Shown here in pieces: positions 48,104 through 59,390 of a DNA stretch of 64,000 bases (its first letter is position 1; each line of letters opens with the position of its first letter). The DNA lies in the NCBI GenBank assembly GCA_964023275.1, contig OZ029913.1, positions 51,281,509 through 51,345,508 of the forward strand, written 5' to 3'. The position numbers and the translations under genes were made by a program. The DNA comes from Norana najaformis. Its lineage: Eukaryota > Annelida > Clitellata > Crassiclitellata > Hormogastridae. Below the pieces are notes generated by a model that did no database searches, was not told where the DNA came from, and saw only the letters and a list, made by a program, of their open reading frames with translations.

Positions 48104-51100
48104 GTGAGCAGAATGTTTAAAAGTTTTGCACAGGCCATGATTTCTGTTTTGTATGAGAATTTTGTGAAGTCACTGTTAGATTTTGAAAGACAGTTTAGCG
48201 TGTCAGCTGTTTCTCTGCTGAATTGATTCGGCAGCTTACAATTAATTTACACCCATCCTTTATTCTTTGACTGTGGTGACAGAAAAGCTGTTCACAAGGA
48301 AAGAATGTAATGGTCACTTGCCAGGTACACTTATGTGTTATGACAGCCGGTCATTGTGTAATTTTTAGGAGTATTCATTGTATGGCACTTTTGTACTTAG
48401 GCTGTTGAGATGTTGCATGCATCAGATAAATTTCATCCGTTGTGAGCTTCTCAGCATCTTTGTGAGGTTCTAATATAGGTTCAGGTACATACATTGTATT
48501 TGTCAAGTTCTTGTATTGCAATACTTAGGAAAACTGCTGCTCCACATCTTCAGACCTGTGTGATTTTTTCGAGTGATGTTTGCAGGTCTTACTTGACTTA
48601 TTGTATGTGAGTGCTATGCCTTCTAGGTACTGATGTGACGACACCAGATGAGGTTGCTATTAAGTTGGAATGCATCAAAACAAAACATCCACAGCTTCAC
48701 ATCGAAAGCAAGATCTACAAGATCATGCAAGGCGGTGGTGAGAACCATTCTGTCAATGCCACATCTAAGTTATTCTGACCTGTCAGAAATAGTTTGACAT
48801 CAAGAAGCCTTACTTATAGTTTCAGAATGTACTCAAAGTAGAGTCATTGAATTTTTAACGAAGAACAGAGTACGATTTGTAGGGGAAGCGAAACTTCTTG
48901 TCAATGGCTCAGACCTTCTCTACTGGGATGGTTTGATTTGTTCCAATCCTTACCTGTCTACAGCTCTTTCCTCAATCACAAATCAAATCCTGATGAGGAA
49001 GTAATTGGTTGAAAGGATATTTTAAAAATTGGCTATCTCTTTGATGCCTGGACTGTTTTACTCAAGATGTTTAATGGTTCTTTTACTACCAGTTGGAATA
49101 CCTATGGTTAAATGGTGTGGCTCTGAGGGGGACTATAACGTCATGGTGATGGAACTTCTGGGTCCCAGCATGGAAGACCTGTTCAATTTCTGCTCACGCA
49201 GATTCAGTCTCAAAACGGTTCTTCTGCTGGCTGATCAGACTGTAAGCTTTTTCATTTTGGTGCTCTTTTAAACTTGTTAGGTATGCATAAGTTGTAAAAT
49301 TAAGTTTCTGTCATAATTTGACTACTTATGAATGCAGTGATTCAAGCTAAAAATGCTACCAGGAAGAACTGAAAAAGGAATTTTGATAGCACTGAAACAG
49401 ATGATAATGAAATGAGAGATGGTGATGATAGTGATGATGATTTTGATGATGATGATGATGATGATGACGACGATGACGTGAGGTTTAGATTTCCTTTACA
49501 AACTCAAGTAGTAAAACAAATTATGTAAATTTTCTGAGGAAGAACAAATGCCTTTGCACAGTTCTGTTTATTTTTGTCTTAACTTTTGACCCAAGAAACT
49601 AATTTCAGACTCCATTACCACACCTTGCAAAGTAGTTTGTATGTTTTTAAGGGCTTCTAACTGGGATCAGCTATGTAGTAGGAGCACCAGAGTTAAGGCA
49701 TTATAAACTTTGAGAATGTTGTTGTTAATGAAAGGTACTTTTAGTTTACTATTTGTGGTATGTTATAGTATATAATCTTGTTTTAACAGTTTTTTTCGGA
49801 TTATGTTTTTTTTGTTGAACTTCTGATATTTAGATTAGTCGTATTGAATATATTCATTCAAAAAACTTCATACATCGTGACATAAAGCCAGACAACTTCC
49901 TGATGGGGTTAGGAAAGAAGGGTAACCTGGTCTACATCATTGACTTTGGCCTTGCCAAGAAGTACCGAGATGCAAAGACTCACCAACACATACCCTACAG
50001 AGAAAACAAAAACTTGACTGGAACTGCTCGTTATGCAAGCATCAATACTCATCTGGGCATAGGTATGTTCTTCATTGATGTGAGGCATGGTAGCCCTTTG
50101 GTTAAAGCGCTTAGCTTTTAGTGTGGAGAGTACAGATTCAAGCCTCACCTGAGACAGCTATTGTGTAGGAACCTTGAGCAAGTCCTTCACTCATAATTGC
50201 TCAGTGCTATTGATTGATGCTTAGTAATTTAGATAAAGTAAAGTAAGTAAAGCATGGCCCATATCTCACAAGTGAGATACAGAGGAGACGCTCATTTCTT
50301 TTTCTGAGCCCTTGAACCGGCAATGGACGAATCCCAAGGTCCTGGACGCAGGGCCAGTGATGTTGCAGGACTTGCCATTTACTTCCCAGCTTATCCCGAT
50401 ACCAAATTACACTGCTTGGTGACAGAGGCACGGTGTGCGCAAACAACTTGCCCAGGGCCGTTACATAGAGTCGAACCCATGACCGCATGATCATTGACCA
50501 GACAACCAATCACTGGCCATTTAGAAAGTGGTGCTTAATAAGTACAGAAATAATCATAAAATAATAACTGATAGGAGCATAGTTAAGTTAACGCTTGCTT
50601 TGCTGTAGGTATCAGTATGCTTAATTAAGGCCCTTGCATAAATGTGAATGTAAGTTTGCATGTTCATTACTGAATATACATTATTTTCATTATTTTATAA
50701 GAAGGCAGATGTTATACTGTATTTACTAGCATAAGTCAAGAAAATTCGGACAGTTTTGAAAGTCTAAATTGGGGTCATCTTATACGACAATGATCATGCC
50801 AAGATCACAAGTGTGTTCACGGGAAAAACTTTTGTAAAGACCTGTCTCTTAGCCAGTTGAAGGTTTCTTGCACTGCAGGTCTTCTAGACATATTGCAGTG
50901 CAATCCAATAAAATTGAAGCAGTCATTGCTTCTTGTTTTGCAGAACAAAGTCGTCGCGATGACATGGAATCTCTTGGTTACGTCTTTATGTACTTCCTTC
51001 GTGGTAGCCTGCCGTGGCAGAACCTCAAAGCGGCAAACAAGCGACAGAAATATGAGAAAATTAGTGAACGAAAGATGTCAACAACAATTGAGGAACTTTG

Positions 51101-54100
51101 CAAATCATTTCCTTGTGAGTATTCTGTGGCTGATCCACGGGTCTCATTTTAACCCTTCAACTGCCATAGATGCAGCTGTGTGCCATTATGGGAAGTTGTG
51201 GAACCAGTGTCCTTTCTGTGTAAATAAACTAGCAGTAAATTAGTTTGATCAGTAATGTACAATTTGTGACTTGACTCTTAAATTGCATGAATTCTAAGAA
51301 ATACCCTCCAAATTCTTAGTCTCAGAGCCATAAAGTATCTAGTTGTATGAAAGTTCTACCAGCAAAAATGGAAACAATCATTTCTGAGCACAGACAAATG
51401 TTGCAAACCCTAAAGCATCACTGCTCAAAAAGGTTCTGGTTGGCGCTTCATGAATTCATTGGACATTACAGATGCAGTAACATGGCGACCTCCAGATGTG
51501 TTTCTCTGAACTGCTAACATTGGAATGATCAGTTGAAGTGCTGTCCTTTGATTCATTATTATCTTAGGTGCAATCCGTACCTGGGACTCTGAATATTTGT
51601 CAACTGTCACCCAAATTATGGGAATTCATTGATCAGTCTCTGCATCAGTTAAGATAGCAAGAAGTGAGGTACTTAAAAGACACTTTAATGTCCAGGTACA
51701 TAGTTACATACATACGTCATGCCATGATGATGATGACGGTGAAGGTCATGGATAATGTTGAAAATGAAAATGATGTCCTAGACTGCAGTTGAATTAGTTT
51801 ATTCTTTTTCGTTCTTGACAGCGGAATTTGCAACATACCTTAACTTTTGTCGATCACTTCGATTTGATGACAAGCCTGATTACTCGTACCTACGGCAACT
51901 TTTTCGCAATCTGTTTCACCATCAGGCTTTCACATATGACTACATCTTTGATTGGAATATGCTCAAAGTTGTAAGTTGTAGCATTTCTTATGTTAGTGCA
52001 CTGACATAAAAGTCTTGTAACAGTATGAAATTTATTACTGCCTTATGCGCAATGTTGCACACACATCATCTGGAAGGCTTCAGATGGACGAGTTTCCAAA
52101 CTGTCAGTTGTGCTAGTAATTTACATGCAGGTGACTCCAGATATATATATATATATATACATATATACAGATATGTATTTATACCTAAACAATGATCTTT
52201 GCAAATTTTTTCAATTTTAAAACAGCATTTATTAGAGCAAAGCTACGATATAGTACCCATTTATTTTTGTATGATCTCATTTGGGAGTTTTTTTGAAAGT
52301 GGTACTGAGCATTCCTGTTTGATTATTGGATCAGGATAACACCACCAACTACTGGCCAAGTAAGTAAGTTATATGCCATATGTTATAGGCTTATAGCATT
52401 ATTATTATTATTATTATTATTATATTGGCTGAACCTGCCAATCTCAAGCCTAAAATTTTTATTGAAAGTTTTTGAGGTGATAGTAGTTTGGCAGATACCT
52501 TGCTATCAAGAAGCAAGTTATTTATATGCTAAAACTTCAGGAATGGACATTCTATGGAGACAGTTCTGTCTACTGATCTGTAATGCGATTGATTCTGGAT
52601 ATGTCACACTGCTCTCTTTCCTTAACGTAAGCATGGCTTTCAACACAGTCAGCCATGATGTATTAATCACATGTTTTATCACCTTATATGGAATTTTAGA
52701 TCAAACTCTGGATTAGCTTAAATCCTCTATGGATGAATGGACAGTGGTGATGAACATGGGCTTAGATTGTACAGCTTGGTCACCAGTTCCATTCAATGTC
52801 CCCAGTACTCGGGCTGCTTCTTCGCATTTTTTACATGGCTGAGGTGACTCAGATCATCACTGCTTTGGGAGCGCAAGTATACCAGTGTGCCGGTGACATA
52901 TCAGTTCTACTCTACCATCCAGCTGATGCAATTGTCTCTGGGTCTGCTCGTGGATTTAGAAATATCCATGGCTGATCATTTGAATTCCCTGTGCATGTCC
53001 TGTTACTATCAGCATCAGACATGGGTCATGAGACACAATCTGTCATTTAGTGCTGCTGTCACCCTTGTCCATTCATTCATCCTGACATGCCTCAACTGCT
53101 GCAGTTCAATCCTTGCAGGCTTGCCAAAAATCAGAATCTGTCAGTTTCAGTTCATCCTCAACTGTACCACCAGACTAGTGACCAGTCTGCCAAATTCTGT
53201 CGTGTCAGGTTATGTGAGAGAGGTACTGCACTGTCTTCCTGTTTTGGAAAGAAGAGCTTTTGGGGCCAGCCTTGTTAGTTGGCTCTGCCCCAACATACTG
53301 TACACCAGGGATCTCTGTGTTCCAATCTCAAGTCAACTGGATCGGTGATCATGCTTTGCTACCGATGGAGATGTGCAGGTGCTGCACTTACACATGTCAA
53401 CTCGAGCTCATCCTGCCTTCTTCTCTGTGGGACCTTCCTCTTGGAATAGTCTTCCATTGTCTATATCTAGTGTTGCGTTTGACTGTGTTCAGCATGCATT
53501 TCAAAATACCTTCAACTGCACTTTTATAGATCAGTTGGATAGTCATGTGTGCAATGCTTTTTAGAAGTACATGAAGTGTCTTCATACATACAAACATACA
53601 TACATACGTAGTATTACATACATCATACATACATATTTTCAGACATACATACATCCATACATGCACACGCACACACTTAATCCCAACATGCACACATACA
53701 TACATATATAGATGCATATGTACTTAAATGCATCCATACATACATACATTCAGACATACATCCATACTTGCACACATGCATGCAGTGCGGACATGTTAAA
53801 ACGATGTCGTGGGGGACACGCCTTCAAAATGGGGTGTAAACCAGTTCGCACGTTAAATGGGACAACGTTGAAATATATCTCCTCTGCTACTCGGTTGTCC
53901 AAACTCCCCTATCCCATGATGTTCCCGCCAGCCAAGCTCCTCCTTGCCTCTTCTCATGGCTGGCAGGTCTGAACCCAGCTGGCCGCCCAGCCAGCGAACC
54001 TCTTTGCAGTCATGCCGGTCAGGCCATACCTGCTTCGTCCTGCTGATTCCCCTCCTAACCGGTTAAAACCAGTTTCAGCCAGACTTCCTTGTCCATCCCT

Positions 54101-56944
54101 CCTGCCCTAAATAGCTCCCTCCTGCGGTTGAGTCACATGCACATTTATTTAGAAGACACCCTCCCACTTGTACGACTAATACCAAGTTCGGAAATGAATG
54201 GAATATTACAGCTTGCCAGAGTACATCTTACAGACCATGTTCCAGTGATTTAATTAGCCTTCTTCCCAGTAGTAAATCGGTGAGCCCGTATATTTAGCGC
54301 GACATTGCAGTTGTTGTACAATACATTAACTGACATGGCGTGTTAAAGTAATAGCTTTGGGGGACATACGACCACTTCACGTTATGCGGAATCACTGGTA
54401 AACTGGGAGCACATTAATGCGTCCACACTGTACATACATACGTATGTAGATGCATACATGCATACTTGCATGCATATACAAATACTTGTTAAGGTTTGGG
54501 AATTTCTGACTGTAGGGAGGAAGTGTAACAAATGGACTGGAGCAGTCACCACCTGCAGCTAAGGCTGCAGTGCTGCCAGCTTTTGAATCAAGCAGAACTA
54601 GACCTGACATGGTCACCTCAGGAGGAAATGTGGCTCACGAAGTTGAAACGACACCAAACTGTTAGTCAGCTATTCTGTTATTCGGTTGATATTTGGCCTT
54701 GGGCTCTTGTGGGAACAATGATGAGGATGATAACGATGATCATGATGCTAATAGTAAGGGTGTGTACTGGCCCAACTTGCCAACTCACTATCATCATTTA
54801 AATCACTAATCAAGACCAGCTGTTTAACGCTGGCCTTTGTATGACGTCATCTTGACTCCTATTGAATATTCATCTGTGCCTGAGATTCAGATTTACTGAC
54901 CTTTTGCACATAATAAGTGCTTTACATAAACAAAAAGAGTTGATTTGTCTTCTGTAATTTGGTTTTAAGTACATATACTGAAATATCATATTATGACACC
55001 ACTTAGGAGCCATGTCTGCATTATGGCAAGGTTGCACTGTAACGAGGTTGTGTTTTAAAGCTGACTGAGCTGACAAGGGCTCTGTATCCTCAGCTACAGT
55101 GTATTTGCATTATAATGAGGCATATGGTGAGTGCACATAATTCCTAGGATAGCATTACTGGTCTTAGATCTGTAATAAGGGAGGTAGGCCAATGTTTTTC
55201 TTGGCCCGGACAAAATCACCATGAAAATTCAGGCATCATTAATGTTACCGATTGGGAATCAGGAATTGTGCAAGACAGAGCAGTTTATAAACCAAGATCA
55301 GTTATGGCAGGGGGTGTTATTGTGGATGTTTGCACGTTTAGGCCTTTTGGCAGTACTGCAAGCATCAGTAGACTGGGGATTGATGCTGAACTTTTTATTT
55401 TGGGCTCTTTGATTAGGTTACATTAAATTAAGGCCAAGCATAGGATTAGGTTACATTAAATTAAGGCCAAGCATAGACGCCAGATTCATTCAGCGCCCCA
55501 CAGGGTTATGCACATAAGCTGCTTCTTTATGTCCTTTACATGACCACTCTAATCAACGTTTACTTACATTAATTTTATGAAAGTAAAACCTAAAGTGCAC
55601 ACCCAAGGTTTTCTGTGATTGTGGTCATGACTAGCATTATCATTTTGGTAGTGTAATGTGTAATACAGATAACATTGACCTGTTGGAGAACAGCTGTGAC
55701 AGGCTGCAGGAAAATGTATGTGCTTGCCGAACGTGGTGGACTAAAAATGAATGTGGATAAAACAAAAACAATGGTATTTGGCAAAGAGACAATAGACATG
55801 GAAATTAAAGTGCAAGATGAGGTGATTGAAAATGTAAAGGAGTTTGTGTACTTAGGGAGTCTCATGACATGGAATAATGATTGTGCAAAAGACATCAAGG
55901 CAAGAATAGTAAAGTCAAAGGGAGTTATGGCAAGGCTAAATAACATCTGGAAAAACAGGAAAATCAGTCACAAGACCAAATTAAACGTCTTGAAAACATG
56001 TGTGTTTAGCACAGCTCTGTATGCATGTGAGGCATGGACAATCAAAAAGACTGAGCAAGATAAGATGTTAGCATTTGAAATGTACTGCTATAGACGAATA
56101 TTACATCTGAATTGGACAATGAAGGTAAAAAATATGGAGGTCCGAAGAAGACTGAGCATAAAAGAAGATCTAATACAAGTAATAATGAGAAGGAAATTAC
56201 GCTTGTTTGGACATATATGCAGGATGGATGACAGTAGAAAAATAAAAAGCGTGATGATGGGAATTATGGACGGAAAGGGGAGACGAGGAAGACCCAATAG
56301 GGAGCGGACAGATGATATAAGGGATTGGTGTAAGCAAGACTTGCATGCCTTGATAAGAGCAGCACAAGATCGGGAACTGTGGAGACAAGTGATAATGCAT
56401 GCAGTGGACACCTATGGGCTCTCGGCCCATGGATCATGATGACGATGAATGTGTAATACAACTGGACCTTTACAGAATGCCTTAAAAGCCCCTCAGACAC
56501 ACATCGTATTTATATTCTTGGTGCAACTGTGTGGTGTTCATGTCATGAAGAATTTTCTGCTCATGCATTGTCAAATGATGCTTCACAGAACTTAGGCAGC
56601 TTTTGCCATATAACATCTGTAGGCATATCAAAACAGTCAGATCTGTGATGCTGCAGTTTGCTTAATGTGATATATTATTTTCGCTATGATATATTGTAGC
56701 ACGCATCCCAATCGCTTCAACCCGGTCGCGTGAGCATCTGTTGAGAGGAGCAAGTGCCCAACAGCGATGTGCTGATGCAGATCGCATTGCCCAGAACCAT
56801 CAGATGCCACCTCCAGACTCCGCTTCGCCTGTCTTACCTCGTGCACCCCCCACCAGAGCAGTGCCAACCGACGGAAGACGAACTCGAGAACCATCTTCGC
56901 GAACAGATCGCCGTAGAGTCGCAGTTACATCTTCACGCGTATGA
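48028..56944 (+). CDS. CSNK1D/E: Casein kinase 1 delta/epsilon (doubletime-type Ser/Thr kinase), 8 coding exons
   Basis: Joining 48028-48103, 48627-48737, 49093-49241, 49834-50062, 50944-51114, 51822-51970, 54516-54660 and 56700-56944 gives 1275 nt, 424 residues plus TGA, close to the roughly 415 residues of vertebrate CK1 delta and epsilon. All junctions are GT/AG and phases agree. The first residues [20 protein letters not shown] are the CK1 delta/epsilon signature. Visible kinase elements: Gly-rich loop near 16-21, VAIK Lys38, HRD Asp128, DFG Asp149, and Arg178, the position of the hamster tau mutation. The [12 protein letters not shown] basic stretch matches the family's nuclear localisation/anion-binding segment. 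The catalytic domain ends near residue 295 (DWNMLK). Residues 296-424 form a Ser/Thr/Pro/Arg-rich tail, in this family usually an autophosphorylated inhibitory region, but with no obvious similarity to the vertebrate tail. The family phosphorylates PERIOD, Wnt and Hedgehog components; those roles here are inferred. The catalytic part is near certain; exons 7-8 rest on splice sites, phase and composition. Confidence 0.93.
48627..48737 (+). CDS. CSNK1D/E: CK1 coding exon 2
   Basis: Encodes residues 26-62: the beta3 strand with catalytic Lys38 (VAIKLE) and the [15 protein letters not shown] block typical of CK1. Acceptor ccttctag, donor GTGAGA, phase 1 at both ends. Confidence 0.95.
49093..49241 (+). 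CDS. CSNK1D/E: CK1 coding exon 3
   Basis: Encodes about residues 63-112, with the hinge segment [20 protein letters not shown] and the [10 protein letters not shown] helix. Acceptor ctaccag, donor GTAAGC, leaving phase 0. Confidence 0.95.
49427..49480. repeat. (GAT)n microsatellite in CK1 intron 3
   Basis: GAT run changing to GAC. Confidence 0.85.
49834..50062 (+). CDS. CSNK1D/E: CK1 coding exon 4 (catalytic and activation loops)
   Basis: Encodes about residues 113-188: the [20 protein letters not shown] catalytic loop, [11 protein letters not shown], the [20 protein letters not shown] activation segment and the first base of the following Glu codon. All catalytic residues are intact. Acceptor gatatttag, donor GTATGT. 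Confidence 0.96.
50082..50150 (+). mobile_element. tRNA-derived SINE head in CK1 intron 4
   Basis: CATGGTAGCCCTTTGGTTAA and AGATTCAAGCCTCACC are box A- and box B-like, with spacing like a tRNA head. Confidence 0.45.
50233..50517 (-). mobile_element. tRNA-derived SINE in CK1 intron 4
   Basis: On the minus strand the head has TGGTTGTCTGGTCAATGATC and box B-like GGGTTCGACTC. The body runs about 220 bp and ends in a CTTTACTTACTTTACTT tail. The simple 3' tail supports retroposition. Confidence 0.6.
50944..51114 (+). CDS. CSNK1D/E: CK1 coding exon 5
   Basis: Encodes about residues 189-245: the [17 protein letters not shown] helix, GSLPWQ, and the basic [12 protein letters not shown] stretch. It reads [11 protein letters not shown] where vertebrate delta/epsilon has an Asn-Leu pair before the Gly, a small divergence. 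Acceptor tgttttgcag, donor GTGAGT. Confidence 0.94.
51822..51970 (+). CDS. CSNK1D/E: CK1 coding exon 6 (end of kinase domain)
   Basis: Encodes about residues 246-295, [20 protein letters not shown] through [12 protein letters not shown], the last helices of the CK1 fold. Acceptor ttcttgacag; the canonical donor GTAAGT at 51971 leaves phase 0, which is what exon 7 needs. Confidence 0.94.
52142..52165. repeat. (TA)n microsatellite in CK1 intron 6
   Basis: Short TA run. Confidence 0.7.
52398..52426. repeat. (ATT)n microsatellite in CK1 intron 6
   Basis: Perfect ATT run of about nine units. Confidence 0.9.
52462..53575 (+). mobile_element. LINE copy (CR1/L2-like) in CK1 intron 6, decayed
   Basis: Frames in sequence carry [20 protein letters not shown] (RT motif around the first catalytic Asp, here changed to Asn), [10 protein letters not shown] in place of the YADD box near 52890, [14 protein letters not shown], and [14 protein letters not shown], the LINE C-terminal LWNSLP motif. 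Stops, frameshifts and a degraded catalytic box show it is inactive. It lies in the same orientation as the kinase gene. Confidence 0.85.
53576..53782. repeat. (CATA)n microsatellite
   Basis: About 200 bp of CATACATACATA with interruptions, directly behind the LINE C-terminus. Probably its 3' tail expanded. It continues after the insertion at 54431-54485. Confidence 0.85.
53783..54430. mobile_element. Candidate non-autonomous DNA transposon
   Basis: A 648-bp GC-richer block interrupts the CATA microsatellite. Its ends form short inverted repeats: CAGTGCGGAC on the left, and CAGTGTGGAC read from the right. Subterminal words GTTAAA..GGGGGACA..CACGTTA occur near both ends in direct orientation. 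No transposase frame. No clear target duplication, perhaps masked by the microsatellite. Class unassigned. Confidence 0.45.
54516..54660 (+). CDS. CSNK1D/E: CK1 coding exon 7 (tail), predicted
   Basis: The stretch between acceptor tctgactgtag and donor GTTAGT is open in phase 0 for 145 nt and closes within five bases of the donor. It encodes a Gly/Ser/Pro/Ala/Thr-rich segment beginning [16 protein letters not shown]. It starts in the phase left by exon 6 and ends in phase 1, the phase required by exon 8. No sequence similarity is claimed; the call rests on phase, splice sites and composition. Confidence 0.75.
55411..55476. repeat. 33-bp perfect tandem duplication
   Basis: GATTAGGTTACATTAAATTA begins two adjacent copies (55411 and 55444) in CK1 intron 7. 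Confidence 0.9.
55660..56450 (+). mobile_element. RTE-like LINE ORF2 C-terminus in CK1 intron 7
   Basis: A frame open from 55675 to 56439 encodes about 240 residues of an RTE-type ORF2: [77 protein letters not shown] and the terminal [10 protein letters not shown]. These are hallmark motifs of the 3' half. The segment before 55725 is in another frame (RLQENVCA), so there is a frameshift, and the polymerase core and endonuclease are missing. A short ATGATGACGATGA tail follows the stop. It is younger than the other LINEs here, to judge by its intact frame. Confidence 0.88.
56700..56944 (+). CDS. CSNK1D/E: CK1 terminal coding exon 8 (tail), predicted
   Basis: After acceptor atatattgtag a GC-richer block is open in phase 1 to TGA at 56942. 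It encodes an Arg/Ser/Pro/Thr-rich tail ([14 protein letters not shown] near the start, [14 protein letters not shown] near the end). Base composition differs sharply from the AT-rich flanks. Basic and Ser/Thr-rich tails are normal in CK1 delta/epsilon. Confidence 0.75.
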
Positions 56945-56999
56945 TGACTGTTGCCTGCTCAGAGATTGCTCGTTTGGCTTCGAGTTCTGTGTCTGAGTT

Positions 57000-59300
57000 T
57001 CCTGTATATTTGTCATGTAATGCTTACGCATTAGCAGAGTTCTAAAATGATGAGCCACCTACTCAGTCAAATTTCCAAAGGTACTGGTTATTTAAGGGTT
57101 AGTTGCAATATATACTTATGATTCAAACGAATGCCACCTCGTGGCACCAAAATCTCATTTACCTGTTGAAAACTCAGTATATTGAATGGAGAAGCACTTG
57201 ACTGACGTGAAGAGGTTTGTCAATGTCATGAACTTAATTTCTGTCATATCCTGAGTGAAAGGTCAGAAAGCTTAGTGAGAATTTGAGGTAAAATTTGTAA
57301 AGACTTTTGTAAAGATGATTATTTAGAAGAATGTTGATTTGTAAGGTGACAGGCATTTTGAGAAAACTGTCCATGGCAAACAGTGATTTGTTTGATAATG
57401 ACTTAAAAATGTGGGAACATATAGGATTATTAGTGAAGTCACCTGAACATTTTTCCAGTAGTCTTTTCAGTCTTCTGTCCTTGAGAAACAGGGCTATGGA
57501 TTGATTAGTTGCTTCCCTTATGCTGTAGTTTGCACAGTTTAGAAAATGGCTGCATAACTTGTGTTATTATATGCAAAAAGCTAAGAAACTCAGTCTTTTT
57601 CTTAGTGGGGCTGAGCAGGTACGAGCCACAGAGAGCTCGGATTGACTAATAAAAGAAAGGTGCTGAATGTAAGCTGAAGTTGAGATCAGTGCACTTGCGA
57701 GCTTCTATCAGAGCTGTTCCACTTTCACGTAGTCAGCAAATGAGATGCAGGTGTTACTGATCCTAATGACTGTAATGTATTATGTTACATATGCAAACTT
57801 GTATATCCTCCTGTTGGCCCTTTTCATCTTGTGATCATAGGCGTATCTATGTCTGTAAAACTCACTTGCCTGCATAAAGAGTGACTGTACATATTTTAAT
57901 CTTAATGTGTAATTGTAATATTCTAATGACATGTAATTAAGATTTGATGAGAAGTGTATGTGTTGACAAATGGGTTTTTGTGCTGTTTATCTGCTGCTTA
58001 TGGTAGTTGCTGTGAGTTTGACGTTTATGTTTGTCAAGAGGTGGATATGAATGAAAGTAATTGTCAGGAAGTCATTTCTGGGAGAAGATTGAAGGCTGTT
58101 GCGGTTTTGTGGTTTTTGAGATTGAATTTGTTTAATTTTTCTTTAACATTGCTATCACACTTCAGTTTCTGAATTTCTGTGTATTACTACCACTGATGGT
58201 TGCCACATGCTATCAACTACTTACGCTTCTGTTTCACACTTCTTGTATTATGGATTGTTTTGCTTTTCACACAAATCTGTCTCTAGTGGCCAACTGCTGT
58301 TATTTTAGCCATATTCGCAATATAATGCCGTGCCATTCTGTCCTGTAACCCTTCCATTTTGCATTGCCCAATGTCCACAAACTTAAACAGACTCTGATGT
58401 GTGGGATTTTTTCAATTGACCATGCAGTCTTCAAGCAGAATTATCAAGCTGAATTTTTCTTGCAAATTGTCGTATTAACAAAGAATGGCATTATGGCCAT
58501 TCCCTGCAGTATCCAGGTTTGAAACCAAATGTGTCATACGAAGTTTTCTTGTTGTTATCTAGCCACGTGTTAGAATTTCCTGTTGTTGTGTGACTATTGT
58601 CATGTTTGCACAGAAGCTGAAGAACCTTGTAACAAGTGAACTCTTTCTGGTGTAATTGCATAATAATTAAACAGTTACCTGGTCTTATCATGTGTTTACA
58701 CTTGCCTGCTGTGCAGTTGGCAAAACTGTGCTTAATTCATTTGCCTAGCAGAGCTACAGAATAAATTGGAAATCATTTGAACATTTTGCTTTTGATTGCT
58801 TAGCAAAGAATAACCCTAGATAAGGGCTGCATTATAAATGTTACACTTATTCGAGAGGGAAGTTTTGTTTATCATACTAACCTTTTTACATTTTCCATAT
58901 ATATTTTGTGGTGTCAGTTATCCGTTATGATTGGAATGACTCTTTTGATTTTTATAATATTTAATTTATAACTAATTAATTTGTTTCATTCTTTAGAAGA
59001 GTTTCTTGAGTCACTGGTTTTGGTGATGTGATTTTCTGTGATGATATGAGTCCTCTTTGAATTTGAATTTTCAGAGCTGAAATTATCGATTTAGCTGATG
59101 GTCAGCAGTGATCTTTTGAGCAAGTTGCATCAGCTGATCGCATTGCTGGTCGAAATCTAAATTGGTGAAAATCTTAAGTGGTGTTATCTTGAAATTAATT
59201 CCTGATTAATCAAGAGACAGTGATGATCCAGAGATAAATGTCAAACAACTCTTGCTAATAATTAATCTCCTGGTCATATTGGTATTGAGGAAGTATATGT
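57000..59300. other. T-rich 3' UTR, no features beyond poly(A) candidates
   Basis: No coding exon or mobile element recognised inside the probable CK1 3' UTR. Confidence 0.35.
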
Positions 59301-59314
59301 TAAAATGTAATTAT

Positions 59315-59390
59315 TGTTGTTATTATTATTATTATTGTAGTAATAATAATAGCAATATTAGTAAAATAGTGATAATAATAATAGCAGCGT
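59315..59390. repeat. (TTA)n/(TAA)n microsatellite
   Basis: TTATTATTATTATTG followed by TAATAATAATAG, an inverted pair that could fold. Confidence 0.75.

Noticed and set aside
55221-55412. 63-residue ORF as an extra CK1 exon or LINE part
   Set aside because: Not in phase with the CK1 model, without good splice borders, and no LINE motif.
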